The notes beneath the pieces were generated by a model. The model searched no databases. It had not been told where the DNA came from and worked only from the letters and a program-made list of their open reading frames with translations. DNA of 64,000 bases, from NCBI RefSeq assembly GCF_014229095.1, contig NZ_JAARZC010000001.1, forward strand, positions 62,001 to 126,000. The letters run 5' to 3'. The position numbers and the translations under genes were made by a program. Origin of the DNA: Listeria cossartiae subsp. cayugensis. Lineage in GTDB: Bacteria > Bacillota > Bacilli > Lactobacillales > Listeriaceae. Every line of letters starts with the position of its first letter. The first letter of the stretch is position 1. This document shows, one piece after another, positions 16,749-27,600 of this stretch.

Positions 16749-19325
16749 ATGATTACATCCGATGAAATTAAACGTAGACTGTGGGACGGAGCAAATGAAC
16801 TCCGTGGTTCCATGGATGCGAGTCGTTATAAAGATTACATGCTAGGATTAATGTTTTACAAATTTCTAAGTGATAAGACATTAGAAACATATAAATCAAT
16901 AGCGGGTAAAGGACAGTTATCTGAAGCGGAACTAGTAGAAGAATATGTCAAAGATAGAGCGTATCATGGCGAAAATTTAGATAAAATGATTCAAAGTATT
17001 TTACGCTATTTTGTGCTACCAGAACATCTATATCAAACATGGTTAAAAGATATTGCTATCGGTGAATTTGAGGTCCAAAAAGTAATTGATAGTTTGAATA
17101 ATTTTGAGCGAACAATTGCTGTATCAGGCGATTCTGATGATTTCCAAGGTTTATTTTCAAGTTCTACCATTGACTTAACAGATACCGCATTAGGTAGCAA
17201 CTTAAATGAACGTAGTAAAAATATCAAAGCTTTAATTGAGTTGTTCCAAGATTTAAACATGGTTGCTTTGCAAAAAAGTGATGTCCTGGGGGATGCTTAT
17301 GAGTATTTAATTGGTCAATTTGCTATGGAATCTGGGAAAAAAGCTGGGGAATTCTATACGCCTAGACAGGTAAGTGAAGTTATGGCACAAATTGCGGCTA
17401 AAACTTCTAATATTACTTCTATTTATGATCCAACAGTTGGTTCTGGCTCATTATTACTAACGGTGAAAAAACATTTAAAAGAAGATGTCCAAAAAGATTT
17501 AAACTATTATGGACAAGAAAAAAACACTGCTACATACAACTTAACGCGAATGAATCTATTGCTTCATGGTGTACACCCTGAGAAAATGAGCGTTAAAAAT
17601 GGTGATACCTTATCAGAAGACTGGCCTGAAGATCCAAGTCGTCCGGCTGAGGGAGTGTTATTTGATGCAGTTGTAATGAATCCGCCCTATTCATTAGCAA
17701 ACTGGAATAAATCTAATTTAAAAGTAAGTGATCCTCGTTTTGAAATAGCAGGTGTTTTACCACCAGATTCAAAGGGAGACTTTGCTTTTCTTTTGCATGG
17801 TTTATATCATTTAGGTCAAACTGGAACGATGGCAATTGTGTTGCCTCATGGTGTATTATTCCGCGGCGGAACTGAAGGCGAAATTCGCAAACGACTATTG
17901 ACCAAAAACTATATTGATACAATTATTGGACTACCAGGGAATTTATTCACAAATACAGGAATTCCGGTATGTGTTTTGATTTTGAAAAAGAATCGAGCAA
18001 TTAGTGAGCCAGTTCTTGTTATTGATGCTTCGCGGAATTTTATTAAAGTAGGCAAACAAAATGAACTACAAGAAAAAGATATTGCGAGAATTGTAGATAC
18101 TTATGTGGAACGAGCTGAAAAGGCTGGGTATAGTCATTTAGCTACTAGAGAAGAAATTATAGAAAACGATTATAATATGAATATTCCAAGATATGTGGAG
18201 TCGATTGATGAAGAATTTCCTCATGATGTAGATGCTCATCTATATGGCGGCATTCCGCAAGCAAACATCGACGAACTAAAAATATTACAGACAACGGTGA
18301 AAAACGTGTTGGATAATGCGCTGAAGCCAATTCGTGACGGATACGTTCAATTGGAAAAACCTATGGATGAACTAACAAATGAAGTACTAACTGATAAAAA
18401 TATTACTACTAAATCAGATATTATCCGAGAAAAATCTGAAACTTTTATTGAACTATATTGGAAGAAATTACATGAAATTAATAATATTGTAGATGTAAAT
18501 CCATTGATGGAAGAAATGCTCGTTAATATTAAAGAATTACTTTCCTCTTTCGACGGAATAGATGTGTATGATGGCTATCAAGTTATTGCGGAAGTCTGGA
18601 AAAATAGTTTAACACATGATGCTGAGCTAATAGCAGGTGGTGGTTTCTATACAATTGGTCGGACACGTGAACCAAATATGGTGACTAAAGGTAGCGGAAA
18701 TAAGAAGCGCGAAGAACAAGATGGATGGGTTGGCGCGATTATTCCTAATGAATTAATTGCAAAACGTTTCTATAGTGAAGAACTTCAAATAATTGAGGAT
18801 AAAAAAGCTCGTCTGACTGCTGTGGAAGCAGAACTTAGTGAACTAGTAGAAGCGGCTAAAACGGAAGATAGTGAAGAGAATATCGCACTATTTGAATCAT
18901 TAAAGAAAAATGCAGAAGGTGAACCGCAAGATTCATTTGAAAGTAAGACAGTGAAAGCAGAACTAAAGAGAGTAACAAAAGAAAGCTCTTCTTATGAGTT
19001 GTTGAAAAAAGCAGATGGATTAATAGCTGAAAAGTCTTCGCTAGGTAAAGAAATTAAAGCTAAAGAGAATGAACTCAAAGAAGCTGTTTATGAGCGGATT
19101 CTTGTTTTAACTGATGAAGAAATTGATGAGTTAGTATTCGAGAAATGGTTTGGCACAATGGTGGATGATTTAGTGAAGCTTATTGAATTACCGCTTAAGA
19201 AGGAACTAGATATTATAAAACAGTTGCATGAACGCTATGCCGAAACACTTGATGATATAGATGAAGAGAGTAAAAAGTTAGAAAATGAATTAGAAAAATT
19301 GATGAGTGAACTGGTGGTGAGATAG
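16749..19325 (+). CDS. hsdM: Type I restriction-modification methyltransferase HsdM, long form
   Basis: 858-aa N6-adenine methyltransferase of a type I system. HsdM_N helical domain (about 1-150); catalytic domain (about 165-480) with SAM motif I DPTVGSGS starting at D227 and the catalytic NPPY at N311. Typical HsdM proteins are near 500-530 aa. Here about 330 extra residues follow, largely charged and predicted coiled coil (about 690-855, EAELSELVEAAKTED and similar). The start ATG at 16749 has GTGGGGG upstream. hsdS begins directly after the TAG. The gene opens the accessory island, next to a conserved PTS operon. Confidence 0.95.
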   Translation: MITSDEIKRRLWDGANELRGSMDASRYKDYMLGLMFYKFLSDKTLETYKSIAGKGQLSEAELVEEYVKDRAYHGENLDKMIQSILRYFVLPEHLYQTWLKDIAIGEFEVQKVIDSLNNFERTIAVSGDSDDFQGLFSSSTIDLTDTALGSNLNERSKNIKALIELFQDLNMVALQKSDVLGDAYEYLIGQFAMESGKKAGEFYTPRQVSEVMAQIAAKTSNITSIYDPTVGSGSLLLTVKKHLKEDVQKDLNYYGQEKNTATYNLTRMNLLLHGVHPEKMSVKNGDTLSEDWPEDPSRPAEGVLFDAVVMNPPYSLANWNKSNLKVSDPRFEIAGVLPPDSKGDFAFLLHGLYHLGQTGTMAIVLPHGVLFRGGTEGEIRKRLLTKNYIDTIIGLPGNLFTNTGIPVCVLILKKNRAISEPVLVIDASRNFIKVGKQNELQEKDIARIVDTYVERAEKAGYSHLATREEIIENDYNMNIPRYVESIDEEFPHDVDAHLYGGIPQANIDELKILQTTVKNVLDNALKPIRDGYVQLEKPMDELTNEVLTDKNITTKSDIIREKSETFIELYWKKLHEINNIVDVNPLMEEMLVNIKELLSSFDGIDVYDGYQVIAEVWKNSLTHDAELIAGGGFYTIGRTREPNMVTKGSGNKKREEQDGWVGAIIPNELIAKRFYSEELQIIEDKKARLTAVEAELSELVEAAKTEDSEENIALFESLKKNAEGEPQDSFESKTVKAELKRVTKESSSYELLKKADGLIAEKSSLGKEIKAKENELKEAVYERILVLTDEEIDELVFEKWFGTMVDDLVKLIELPLKKELDIIKQLHERYAETLDDIDEESKKLENELEKLMSELVVR

Positions 19326-20501
19326 GTGTCATATATTAACAAGAGAGTTCCTAAAAGAAGATTTGAGGAATTTAATAATACTGATGATTGGGAACAGCGT
19401 AAGTTAGGTGAAATTGCGAATTCCTTCGAATATGGCCTTAATGCAAGTTCTAAAACATATGATGGAGAAAATAAATATATTCGAATTACAGATATTGATG
19501 AAAGTTCTCATGTATTTAATCAAGATAATCTAACCTCCCCAGATATAAGTTTAGATAACCTAAATCATTACTTATTAGAAGAGGGTGATATTCTCTTAGC
19601 GAGAACAGGAGCAAGTACTGGAAAATCTTATTGTTACAATAAAATAGATGGCAAAGTATTTTTTGCTGGGTTTCTAATAAGAGCAAAAATCAAACATGAA
19701 TATAATGTCAGTTTTATCTTTCAAAGCACTTTAACAGAAAGGTATAATAATTTTATTCAGGTTACTTCTCAGAGATCAGGCCAACCAGGAATTAATGCTC
19801 AAGAGTATGCTAGATTTGCTTTATATATTCCTAAATTAAAAGAACAACAAAAAATAGGTGACTTTTTCAAACAACTTGACAATACTATCACTCTTCATCA
19901 ACGTAAACTAGAAAAAATAAAAGCATTAAAAACTGCCTATCTCTCAGAAATGTTTCCAGCAGAAGGAGAAACCAAACCAAAACGTCGATTTGCAGGATTT
20001 ACTGATGATTGGGAACAGCGTAAGTTAGAGGACATATTAGATGTTCGTTCTGGACGTGACTATAAACATCTGGATTCAGGTGATATACCGGTTTACGGTA
20101 CGGGAGGCTATATGCTAAGTGTTGGTGAAGCATTATCTTATGAAGAGGATGCAATCGGAATTGGTCGAAAAGGAACAATAGATAAACCGTATATTTTAAA
20201 AGCTCCTTTTTGGACTGTAGATACGTTATTTTATACGGTTCCTAAAAGAGATTCTGATTTAAATTTTATTCATTCTATTTTCCAAAAAATAAATTGGAAG
20301 TCTAAAGATGAATCTACAGGAGTCCCGAGTCTTTCAAAAACAACAATCAATGCTGTCTCTGCTTTTACGCCAAGTTGTAGTGAACAAAAAGAAATCGGTA
20401 CCTTCTTCAATAAACTCGACGACACTATCGCTCTTCATCAACGCAAACTACAAAAACTACAAAACATCAAAAAAGCATACTTAAACGAAATGTTCATTTA
20501 G
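19326..20501 (+). CDS. hsdS: Type I restriction-modification specificity subunit HsdS
   Basis: 391-aa specificity subunit with two target-recognition domains (about 18-185 and 225-375), each followed by a conserved helical spacer (LHQRKLEKIKALKTAYLSEMF and LHQRKLQKLQNIKKAYLNEMF segments). These spacers hold the two halves apart and bind HsdM. Start codon GTG immediately follows the hsdM stop. The sequence before each recognition domain, DDWEQRKL, is encoded by an identical 29-bp DNA repeat, so the two halves could recombine with another hsdS. No second hsdS or recombinase is nearby. Recognition sequence cannot be predicted here. Confidence 0.95.
   Translation: MSYINKRVPKRRFEEFNNTDDWEQRKLGEIANSFEYGLNASSKTYDGENKYIRITDIDESSHVFNQDNLTSPDISLDNLNHYLLEEGDILLARTGASTGKSYCYNKIDGKVFFAGFLIRAKIKHEYNVSFIFQSTLTERYNNFIQVTSQRSGQPGINAQEYARFALYIPKLKEQQKIGDFFKQLDNTITLHQRKLEKIKALKTAYLSEMFPAEGETKPKRRFAGFTDDWEQRKLEDILDVRSGRDYKHLDSGDIPVYGTGGYMLSVGEALSYEEDAIGIGRKGTIDKPYILKAPFWTVDTLFYTVPKRDSDLNFIHSIFQKINWKSKDESTGVPSLSKTTINAVSAFTPSCSEQKEIGTFFNKLDDTIALHQRKLQKLQNIKKAYLNEMFI
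19379..19407 (+). repeat. 29-bp direct repeat in hsdS, copy 1
   Basis: Identical over 29 bp to 20000-20028; encodes TDDWEQRKL at the entry of the first target-recognition domain. Such repeats allow homologous exchange of recognition domains. Confidence 0.9.
20000..20028 (+). repeat. 29-bp direct repeat in hsdS, copy 2
   Basis: Second copy of the repeat at 19379-19407, at the entry of the second target-recognition domain, 621 bp away in the same reading frame, so a recombination between them would delete exactly one domain in frame. Confidence 0.9.
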
Positions 20502-20516
20502 AACGGGGGATGAATC

Positions 20517-23500
20517 ATGGGGAACACAATAAAAAAAGCGTCCGAAAAAGCTTTTCAAGATAATTTTGTGACAGAACTCCAAAATTATCAATGGGATGCA
20601 CCAGATTTTTTAGATGGAAACAAACAAAAAGTAACCGTGAATGATTTAATTAACCACTGGCGAGAAGAACTCAACCGACTTAACGCAGATCAGCTAGAAG
20701 GAGTTTCTCTAACAGACGGTGAATTTAGCCAAGTAATGACAAAAGTAAGGAAGATAAATAATAGTTACGAGGCGGCAAAACTCTTAGCGATTGAAGATGG
20801 TAAAGGAAAAATTGATGGAATTTATCGAGATGATAATCCGAAAGTTACAAGGAAACAAATAACCCTAACTATCTTCAAAAAAGCAGAGGTTCGTGGTGGA
20901 GAATCTAGTTATAAAATTGCGCGTGAAGTGGAAGCGCCGATGACAGATGAAAAAGGTAAGACAAGTAGATTTGATATTGTCTTACTCATTAATGGCTTGC
21001 CTTTAATTAATGTAGAACAAAAACGTGCCGATAAGCCCTTAGATGAAGCATTTGAACAATTTAAACGTTATTATCGTAACGGAGAATATACAAATAATTT
21101 TATGGCGTTTTCTCAGATGATGGTAATGACAACGGAGATTGAAACGCGCTATTTTGCTACTCCAAAATCAATAAAAGATTTTAATCAGAGTTTTGTTTTT
21201 CATTGGTCAGATAAAAATAATAAACCGATGAATAACTGGAAGCAAATTGTTGCTAATTTTCTTATGATTCCTATGGCGCACCAAATGGTCGGGGATTATT
21301 TGATTATTGATGAAGCAAAAGAAGAAGAAAATAAACGACATATGCTTATGCGGCCGTACCAAGTGTATGCGCTTCAGGCAGTTGAAGGCGCGGCATTTGG
21401 CTGGGATCAAGAAGATAAAATCCCACATGGCGGGTTTGTTTGGCATACAACGGGTTCTGGAAAAACGATTACTAGTTTTAAAACAGCGCTATTTCTGTCC
21501 ACTCGTGCTGGTTTTGATAAAGTAGTCTTTTTAGTTGATAGACGCGAGCTAGATAGTAGAACAAGTGCTAATTTTAAAGCTTATGCTGCTTTTGAGTCTG
21601 TTTCAGTAGATGATACGAAACACACATATCATTTGAAAAAAGAACTTAAGTCCTCTAAAGCTGGTATCATCGTGACTACAACGTTTAAGTTAAATAGCTT
21701 AATAAAGGAATTAGAAGAGACACATGATTCTAGTTTAGCTGATAAGAAAATCGTATTTATTATTGATGAAGCTCACCGGACAACCATGGGGCAGATGATG
21801 GGGGATATAAAAAAACACTTTAAGAAAAAAGGATTATTCTATGGCTTTACTGGGACACCACTTTTTGATGAAAATGAAGTTAGAGGGAAAGTTAATCATA
21901 AAAGTGAAGTAATTAACACGACGGAAAAATTATTTGGAAAAGAATTACATAAATATACGATTGATGAAGCGATTGCTGATGGAAATGTATTAGGATTCAA
22001 CGTCGATTATATTAATACGGGTGAGTTTGAAAATTATGATGCGTTACGAGATAAACTTATTAAGCGATTACTCTTAGAAAAACCAGAATTAGGTGTCAAA
22101 GAAACTACTAAATTAGTGTATAGATACTCGGAATTAGAAGTAGAAAGAATAGCAGCAAATAAAGGTCTGCTAGTTTATAACGATGATACGCATATCCCAA
22201 GAGTTGTCGAAGAAATACTTGCTAATTGGTATATGCAATCACAAGAGAAGACATTTAATGCAATACTCACAGTTGCATATAAAAAACGAGTGATTGACTA
22301 TTATAATGAATTCAAAAAGCAACTACAATCAAGTGGGCAAAAATTAAATATAGCGATGACCTTCAGTTTTGGTAATGAAAATGATCCTGAGAATGTTGCT
22401 CCAGAAATTATCAAGGGAATGTTTAGCGATTATGCTGCTTTTACAGGTATTGAGTTTGTAGCAGGTGATAAAAAACATGGGGAAACGGCTTATTTTGAAG
22501 ATATTGTAGAACGAGCAACTCGCGGCGGTAGTGGTCGAAATGAGAAAAATATTGATTTAATCATAGTCGCAGATCAGTTGTTAACTGGTTATGACTCTAA
22601 ATATCTTAATACATTGTATGTGGATCGATATTTAAAACTTCAAGGTTTAATCCAAGCTTATTCACGTACCAATAGAGTTCTTGATAAAAGAAAAGAGTTT
22701 GGAAGTATTGTCAATTTCCAATACCCTAGAATGACAGAGGACGATGTAAATAATGCTTTGAAATTATACGGAAGTGGCGGGAAAAGTAGTTTAGCCATTG
22801 TGGATTTATATGATACGGCTGTTAAAAAGTTGAGGATAAAAATTGATGAAATGGTTCTCACATTACCAGATCCAACTGCGTGGGCAAGCCTTGAGAATGA
22901 TGATTTGGAGCGAATAGAGTTTATCAAAGCGTTTAAGGATGCCGCAGTTCAGTGGAGAACTGTAGAGCAATATTATGAGTATGCTTGGAATGAAGAGACA
23001 TTTGGTATGGATGAACATACATGGTTACTCTATGTTGGTGCTTATAATAACTTACTGAATGAAGAGCAAATCGTATATGAAGAATCTATTAGTACTCCGC
23101 TTCCTGGAAAAACGAAATTATCTCGTAACCAAAGAATTGACGCAGCGCATATTTTAAGTTTAATCGATTCGAAAGTTGATTCAAGTGGAGCGATGCAGTT
23201 TGCTGATAAAGAAACGTTACGCCTTATTTATGAAGATATTCAGGAGCTTAGTAATAGAGGGGAACACATTCAAGCAATGCTATTAAAAGATTTTGTCGAG
23301 CAAGAGCTAGTGCCAGGTAAAATAACTAGTAATATCACTTTTGATGATGCTTTCGAAGCTTGGAAAAAAGAACAAGAGCAGGTGGTTATCCAAGCTTTTG
23401 CTAAAGAATGGGGAATTGTAGATCAAGATGATATATTAGCTAAATCTGTTAGTGCTTATTCTGAAATGCAACCCGGTGTTATCCCTTATTTTGAGGATGT

Positions 23501-23624
23501 AATAGGTAGCGTTGAATATGAAATTGCAGAAAATAAGGCTGCAGGAAACCAATTAGAGCATAAGATGAAGCTGCGGGAAAAAATGCCTGAATGGATTGCG
23601 GAGACTAGGCAGAGGTATAATTGA
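20517..23624 (+). CDS. hsdR: Type I restriction enzyme HsdR
   Basis: 1035-aa motor and nuclease subunit. N-terminal PD-(D/E)XK nuclease (about 60-200) with D153 and E166-x-K168 in the context FDIVLL...NVEQKR. SF2 translocase follows with Walker A TGSGKT near 312 and DEAH near 416-419, then a second RecA domain (QLLTGYDS, QAYSRTNRV) and a helical C-terminus for HsdM contact. All catalytic motifs are intact, so the system looks active. It starts 15 nt after hsdS behind CGGGGGATG-type spacing; hsdM-hsdS-hsdR form one operon. Confidence 0.96.
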   Translation: MGNTIKKASEKAFQDNFVTELQNYQWDAPDFLDGNKQKVTVNDLINHWREELNRLNADQLEGVSLTDGEFSQVMTKVRKINNSYEAAKLLAIEDGKGKIDGIYRDDNPKVTRKQITLTIFKKAEVRGGESSYKIAREVEAPMTDEKGKTSRFDIVLLINGLPLINVEQKRADKPLDEAFEQFKRYYRNGEYTNNFMAFSQMMVMTTEIETRYFATPKSIKDFNQSFVFHWSDKNNKPMNNWKQIVANFLMIPMAHQMVGDYLIIDEAKEEENKRHMLMRPYQVYALQAVEGAAFGWDQEDKIPHGGFVWHTTGSGKTITSFKTALFLSTRAGFDKVVFLVDRRELDSRTSANFKAYAAFESVSVDDTKHTYHLKKELKSSKAGIIVTTTFKLNSLIKELEETHDSSLADKKIVFIIDEAHRTTMGQMMGDIKKHFKKKGLFYGFTGTPLFDENEVRGKVNHKSEVINTTEKLFGKELHKYTIDEAIADGNVLGFNVDYINTGEFENYDALRDKLIKRLLLEKPELGVKETTKLVYRYSELEVERIAANKGLLVYNDDTHIPRVVEEILANWYMQSQEKTFNAILTVAYKKRVIDYYNEFKKQLQSSGQKLNIAMTFSFGNENDPENVAPEIIKGMFSDYAAFTGIEFVAGDKKHGETAYFEDIVERATRGGSGRNEKNIDLIIVADQLLTGYDSKYLNTLYVDRYLKLQGLIQAYSRTNRVLDKRKEFGSIVNFQYPRMTEDDVNNALKLYGSGGKSSLAIVDLYDTAVKKLRIKIDEMVLTLPDPTAWASLENDDLERIEFIKAFKDAAVQWRTVEQYYEYAWNEETFGMDEHTWLLYVGAYNNLLNEEQIVYEESISTPLPGKTKLSRNQRIDAAHILSLIDSKVDSSGAMQFADKETLRLIYEDIQELSNRGEHIQAMLLKDFVEQELVPGKITSNITFDDAFEAWKKEQEQVVIQAFAKEWGIVDQDDILAKSVSAYSEMQPGVIPYFEDVIGSVEYEIAENKAAGNQLEHKMKLREKMPEWIAETRQRYN

Positions 23625-23678
23625 TTTGAAATGTGTTTACAATAACTAACAACAATAATAGAGAAAGCGGGACCTCAT

Positions 23679-24638
23679 ATGAATAAAGACTGGACAAAAT
23701 TAAAACAATCAGCGAACGGGCTACCTACATTTGATTCCATCATTCCATATATTTTAGAAGTACTAAAAAATGATGAAGAGGCAACAATTCATACTATTAG
23801 AAATAGAGTATATAAACATTTAAATATTCCAGAAGATATTAAATTGGTCACTTATCCAGAAACAAATGATTTTATCCTTGCTAATCGCTTTAGTTTTGCG
23901 TTAAGCGAACTATATAAAGCGGGGGCATTATGTCGTCCCAAAAGAGGGATATACCAAATAACCACATCTGGTAAACAATTATTAAAAATAAACGGAGATA
24001 AACTCACTAAAAAAATGTTAGAAGAAGAGCCAGATTATATTAATTACATCAAAGAATTAGCTATCCGAAACCAGCGCAAAGGAATTTCGACAAGTGTTAG
24101 TGAAGATATTGAAAAAGAAAATCCTAAAAAAGAAGTTGGCAGCATTATTGATAATATGAATAATGAAGTTTCTATTGAATTATTAGATAAAATTCGAAAT
24201 AGTGATCCATATTTTTTCGAGCAACTTGTTGTTGATTTGCTTAGCAGAATGGGATATAGCGGGGAAGGTGGAAGTGCCAAAGTAACCAGTCGATCCAATG
24301 ACGGGGGGATTGATGGTATTATTAATCAGGACCCACTTGGCACTAGTACAGTATATCTCCAAGCTAAAAGATACAAAGAAGATAATAAAATAAATCGATC
24401 GGATATACAATCATTTTATGGTGCATTAGCAAGTGTGCGAGCTGACAGAGGCGTTTTTATTACGACCTCTAGTTATACAAGCGGAGCAAAAGAATTTGCT
24501 GTTAATCAAGGTATTGTGTTAATTGACGGGATTCAATTAACGGAATTGATGCTGAAGTACAAAGTTGGAGTAGAAGCTGAAAATCAGTATACGATATTCC
24601 GGATTGATAATGATTATTTTGAGTTGAATAATATATAA
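23679..24638 (+). CDS. Mrr-type restriction endonuclease
   Basis: 319-aa protein with an N-terminal winged-helix Mrr_N domain (about 1-100) and a C-terminal Mrr catalytic domain (about 175-305). The PD-(D/E)XK-like core shows GGIDG (D211) and Q228-A-K230 in YLQAKRY. Mrr enzymes cut DNA bearing foreign methylation (type IV restriction). It lies 54 nt after hsdR, in the same direction, with its own AGAAAGCGGG ribosome-binding site, and 46 nt before a large helicase gene. It may work alone or with that helicase. Confidence 0.92.
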   Translation: MNKDWTKLKQSANGLPTFDSIIPYILEVLKNDEEATIHTIRNRVYKHLNIPEDIKLVTYPETNDFILANRFSFALSELYKAGALCRPKRGIYQITTSGKQLLKINGDKLTKKMLEEEPDYINYIKELAIRNQRKGISTSVSEDIEKENPKKEVGSIIDNMNNEVSIELLDKIRNSDPYFFEQLVVDLLSRMGYSGEGGSAKVTSRSNDGGIDGIINQDPLGTSTVYLQAKRYKEDNKINRSDIQSFYGALASVRADRGVFITTSSYTSGAKEFAVNQGIVLIDGIQLTELMLKYKVGVEAENQYTIFRIDNDYFELNNI

Positions 24639-24684
24639 AAAGAAACTTTTGTGAGATGAAGACATAGCATAAGGCGGGGCAGTT

Positions 24685-27600
24685 ATGAAAACAAAACAAC
24701 TAAAAGCCATGGAAATTATTGAATTTTGGCGATTAATAGAATTTTTGAATCAAAAAGCGTTTCCAATACAAAACACGGAAGATAGAAAAGTACAGTTATC
24801 AAAAATGGAAGAGATAAATCAAAACAAGCTAACTATTTTTGAGGAAGTAACAGAGCGACAAACCATTAAAGAGAAGATTAAAGATAATGAAAAACTTAAT
24901 GAACAATTACCAATTACTAGTAGTGATTTTCATATTGTAGTTGGTCGGATGCAAAGGAAAATTATTATTGATACACTTTATCAAGAATTCAAAGGTAAAG
25001 AAACGGTTGAAAATAATGCGGAAAATATTGCTATGTTTGCATTAAAAGTTAATTCAGAGGGACTGTACATTAAAGAGTCACTGCGTTTATCGCCACTATT
25101 GTGGGGAATGACGATTTGTTGTCACTATCCTGATAAACTTAAAACAAAGCTGAGGTTAGAAGAATACTATAGAACGATGGCTATCATTGAAGCAAAGTTT
25201 TTTCCTGAGGATGAAGATGATAATGAGGTCACTGCCGACAAGTTAAAAGAAATATTTTATTATATTGTAAATGTATTTATAAAGAAGTATGTTTCTACTT
25301 CAAGCGAAAATTATGAAAACTACTATAATAAAATGATCTATACTCGCTTTAAAGATCAAGCGGAATATGATAAACATAATGATATTTTGGAAGATCATAG
25401 TGAATTAATGACGAGCTTTTTTCAAAATGATTTTGAGTTAGTATTAAATAATTTAAACACAGAAGAAGGTAATCATGACTTCGTTAATTATGTTACCTCA
25501 CTTCATGAGGAAAGCAATCAAACCAAGCTTGAAAAGCAGCGTAAAGATATTAGACAAAATGATGATTTATTAAAAGAAATTCTAGACCCTTTGAATGGAC
25601 CAAAAGGAAAATGGCCTTCTAAGTATTCGCCAGTGTTAATGCAACAAGTAGCAATTAATGCGTATTTACAAAATGAAGAAAAAGTCTTTTCCGTAAATGG
25701 CCCTCCAGGAACAGGTAAGACAACTTTACTTAAGGAATTGATTGCACATAATGTAGTAGAAAGAGCGGCCCTTTTAGCAGAATATAAATACGCTGACGAT
25801 GCATTTGATACAAAGGCCTTTAAAGATGGTGGAAAGAAAGACAGGGGCTACGATAATTATAATAGACGTTTTTATGATTTTAAAGATAGCAGTATTAATG
25901 ATTTTAGTATGTTAGTTGCATCATCTAACAATGCTGCAGTTGAAAATATTACCAGGGAATTACCAGATTATGAAGGTCTAATGGGTGGAATTAATTCTCA
26001 AGAAACTGCAGAAATTAAACATTTATTTGATCAACGAAAACAGCAAACAAAACTTTCTTTCTATGTTAAAACATGTGATGATATGAACAAAATGAAAAAA
26101 AGGCTTGTAGAAAGAAAAGATGTCTATTTTACCGTACTTGCTCATCTATTAAAACATAATTATGACAACATCGGAAACAAAGAATTACTGGATGAGTGGG
26201 GATTGATATCTGCTCCTTTAGGAAAACGAGCAAATTTATCAAATTATTATTATCAGGTAATTGAGCCTATAATTCAGAGTATAACTAAGGTTGAAGAAGT
26301 GAATTATAAAGAGTTTGAAAAATGTAAGAAGGACTTTAAAAACCAATATCAAAAAGTTGTTAATTTTCAACGATTTTTACATGAAAGTACAAGAATCAAT
26401 GAAAAAAAGAGGTTTAAATTAGAAGCAATTGATCGTAAAATTCAACATATTTATACTGAAAGTAAAAAGTTTTTGAACCAAATTGATTACTTTAATAAAG
26501 AGAAGATGAGATATGAGAATGAATTGAATCAATATTCTCCAACAATAAAACAAACTTATTTTCAGCTTGAGGTAGAAGAGAATAAGCTTCTTCTTTTAAA
26601 AAAGAAAACTAGTATTCTAAGAGAACAAATTACAGAAATAGCAAAAGAAATAATGGAGTTAGAAGACCAGAGAAAGATCCATGAGATAGTATTTAAGCGT
26701 TTTTTGAAAACACAACGTTTACTAAGTCTAGAAGAACTAAAGAGTGGACTGCTATCTTTACAAAAGGATGAAAAGTTAGCGATTTTGTTTGAGCAAAAAC
26801 AACAAGAAGTAATTTCTAAACAAAAAAACATACTTTTCGAACAAAAAATGTATAAAGATAAGTTGGAAAATAAATTCAAAAAAGCACATCATGAAATCTT
26901 TCTATATGAAAAGGAAATTCAAAAAAATAGGGTAAGATTGAGAGAACTTAGAGAAGACGCAAAGAATGTAGAATTAGAGAGTCAAAAAGAAATAAAAGTT
27001 TTAGAGCAAAGTGGAACTATAGCTCTTGGAGAAGCGTTTTTTGCTAAACTACATGATAAAAATACGGAAACTCAATTAGAAGCTCAACTCGCAAATCCAT
27101 GGGTGACAAAAGAATATGACCGAGAAAGAGAGAAATTATTCTATTTAGCTTTACAGGTGAATAAGTATTTCATTTTAACTTCAAAAAAAGTGAAGTCGAA
27201 TCTAGTTAATTGGGGTTATTTGTGGAAATTTAAGAAGAATAGAGACAATGAGTTTTGTCGTTTTACAGATAATGACAGGAGGCATTGTTTTAAAGCACTA
27301 CTAAATACAATTTTTCTTGTAACGCCGGTTATTTCAACTACATTTGCTTCTGTCAGTAGATTCTTGGTTGATATAGAAGAGCCGGAAAGTTTAGGTCAAT
27401 TAATTATTGATGAGGCTGGACAGGCTACTCCTCAAATGGCAGTTGGCGCGCTTTGGCGGTTTAAGAAAGCTATTGTTGTTGGTGATCCTAAGCAAGTAGA
27501 ACCAGTGGTGACAGATGATGTGAGTCTTTTAATGGAGCTATTCGCTAGAGAAGAGTTTTCATGGTATAAGGGAAAGATGATTTCCGTTCAAAGTTTTGCC

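Noticed and set aside
19326..20501. Phase-variable hsdS inversion system
   Set aside because: The repeats are direct, and there is no second hsdS, inverted repeat or recombinase nearby.
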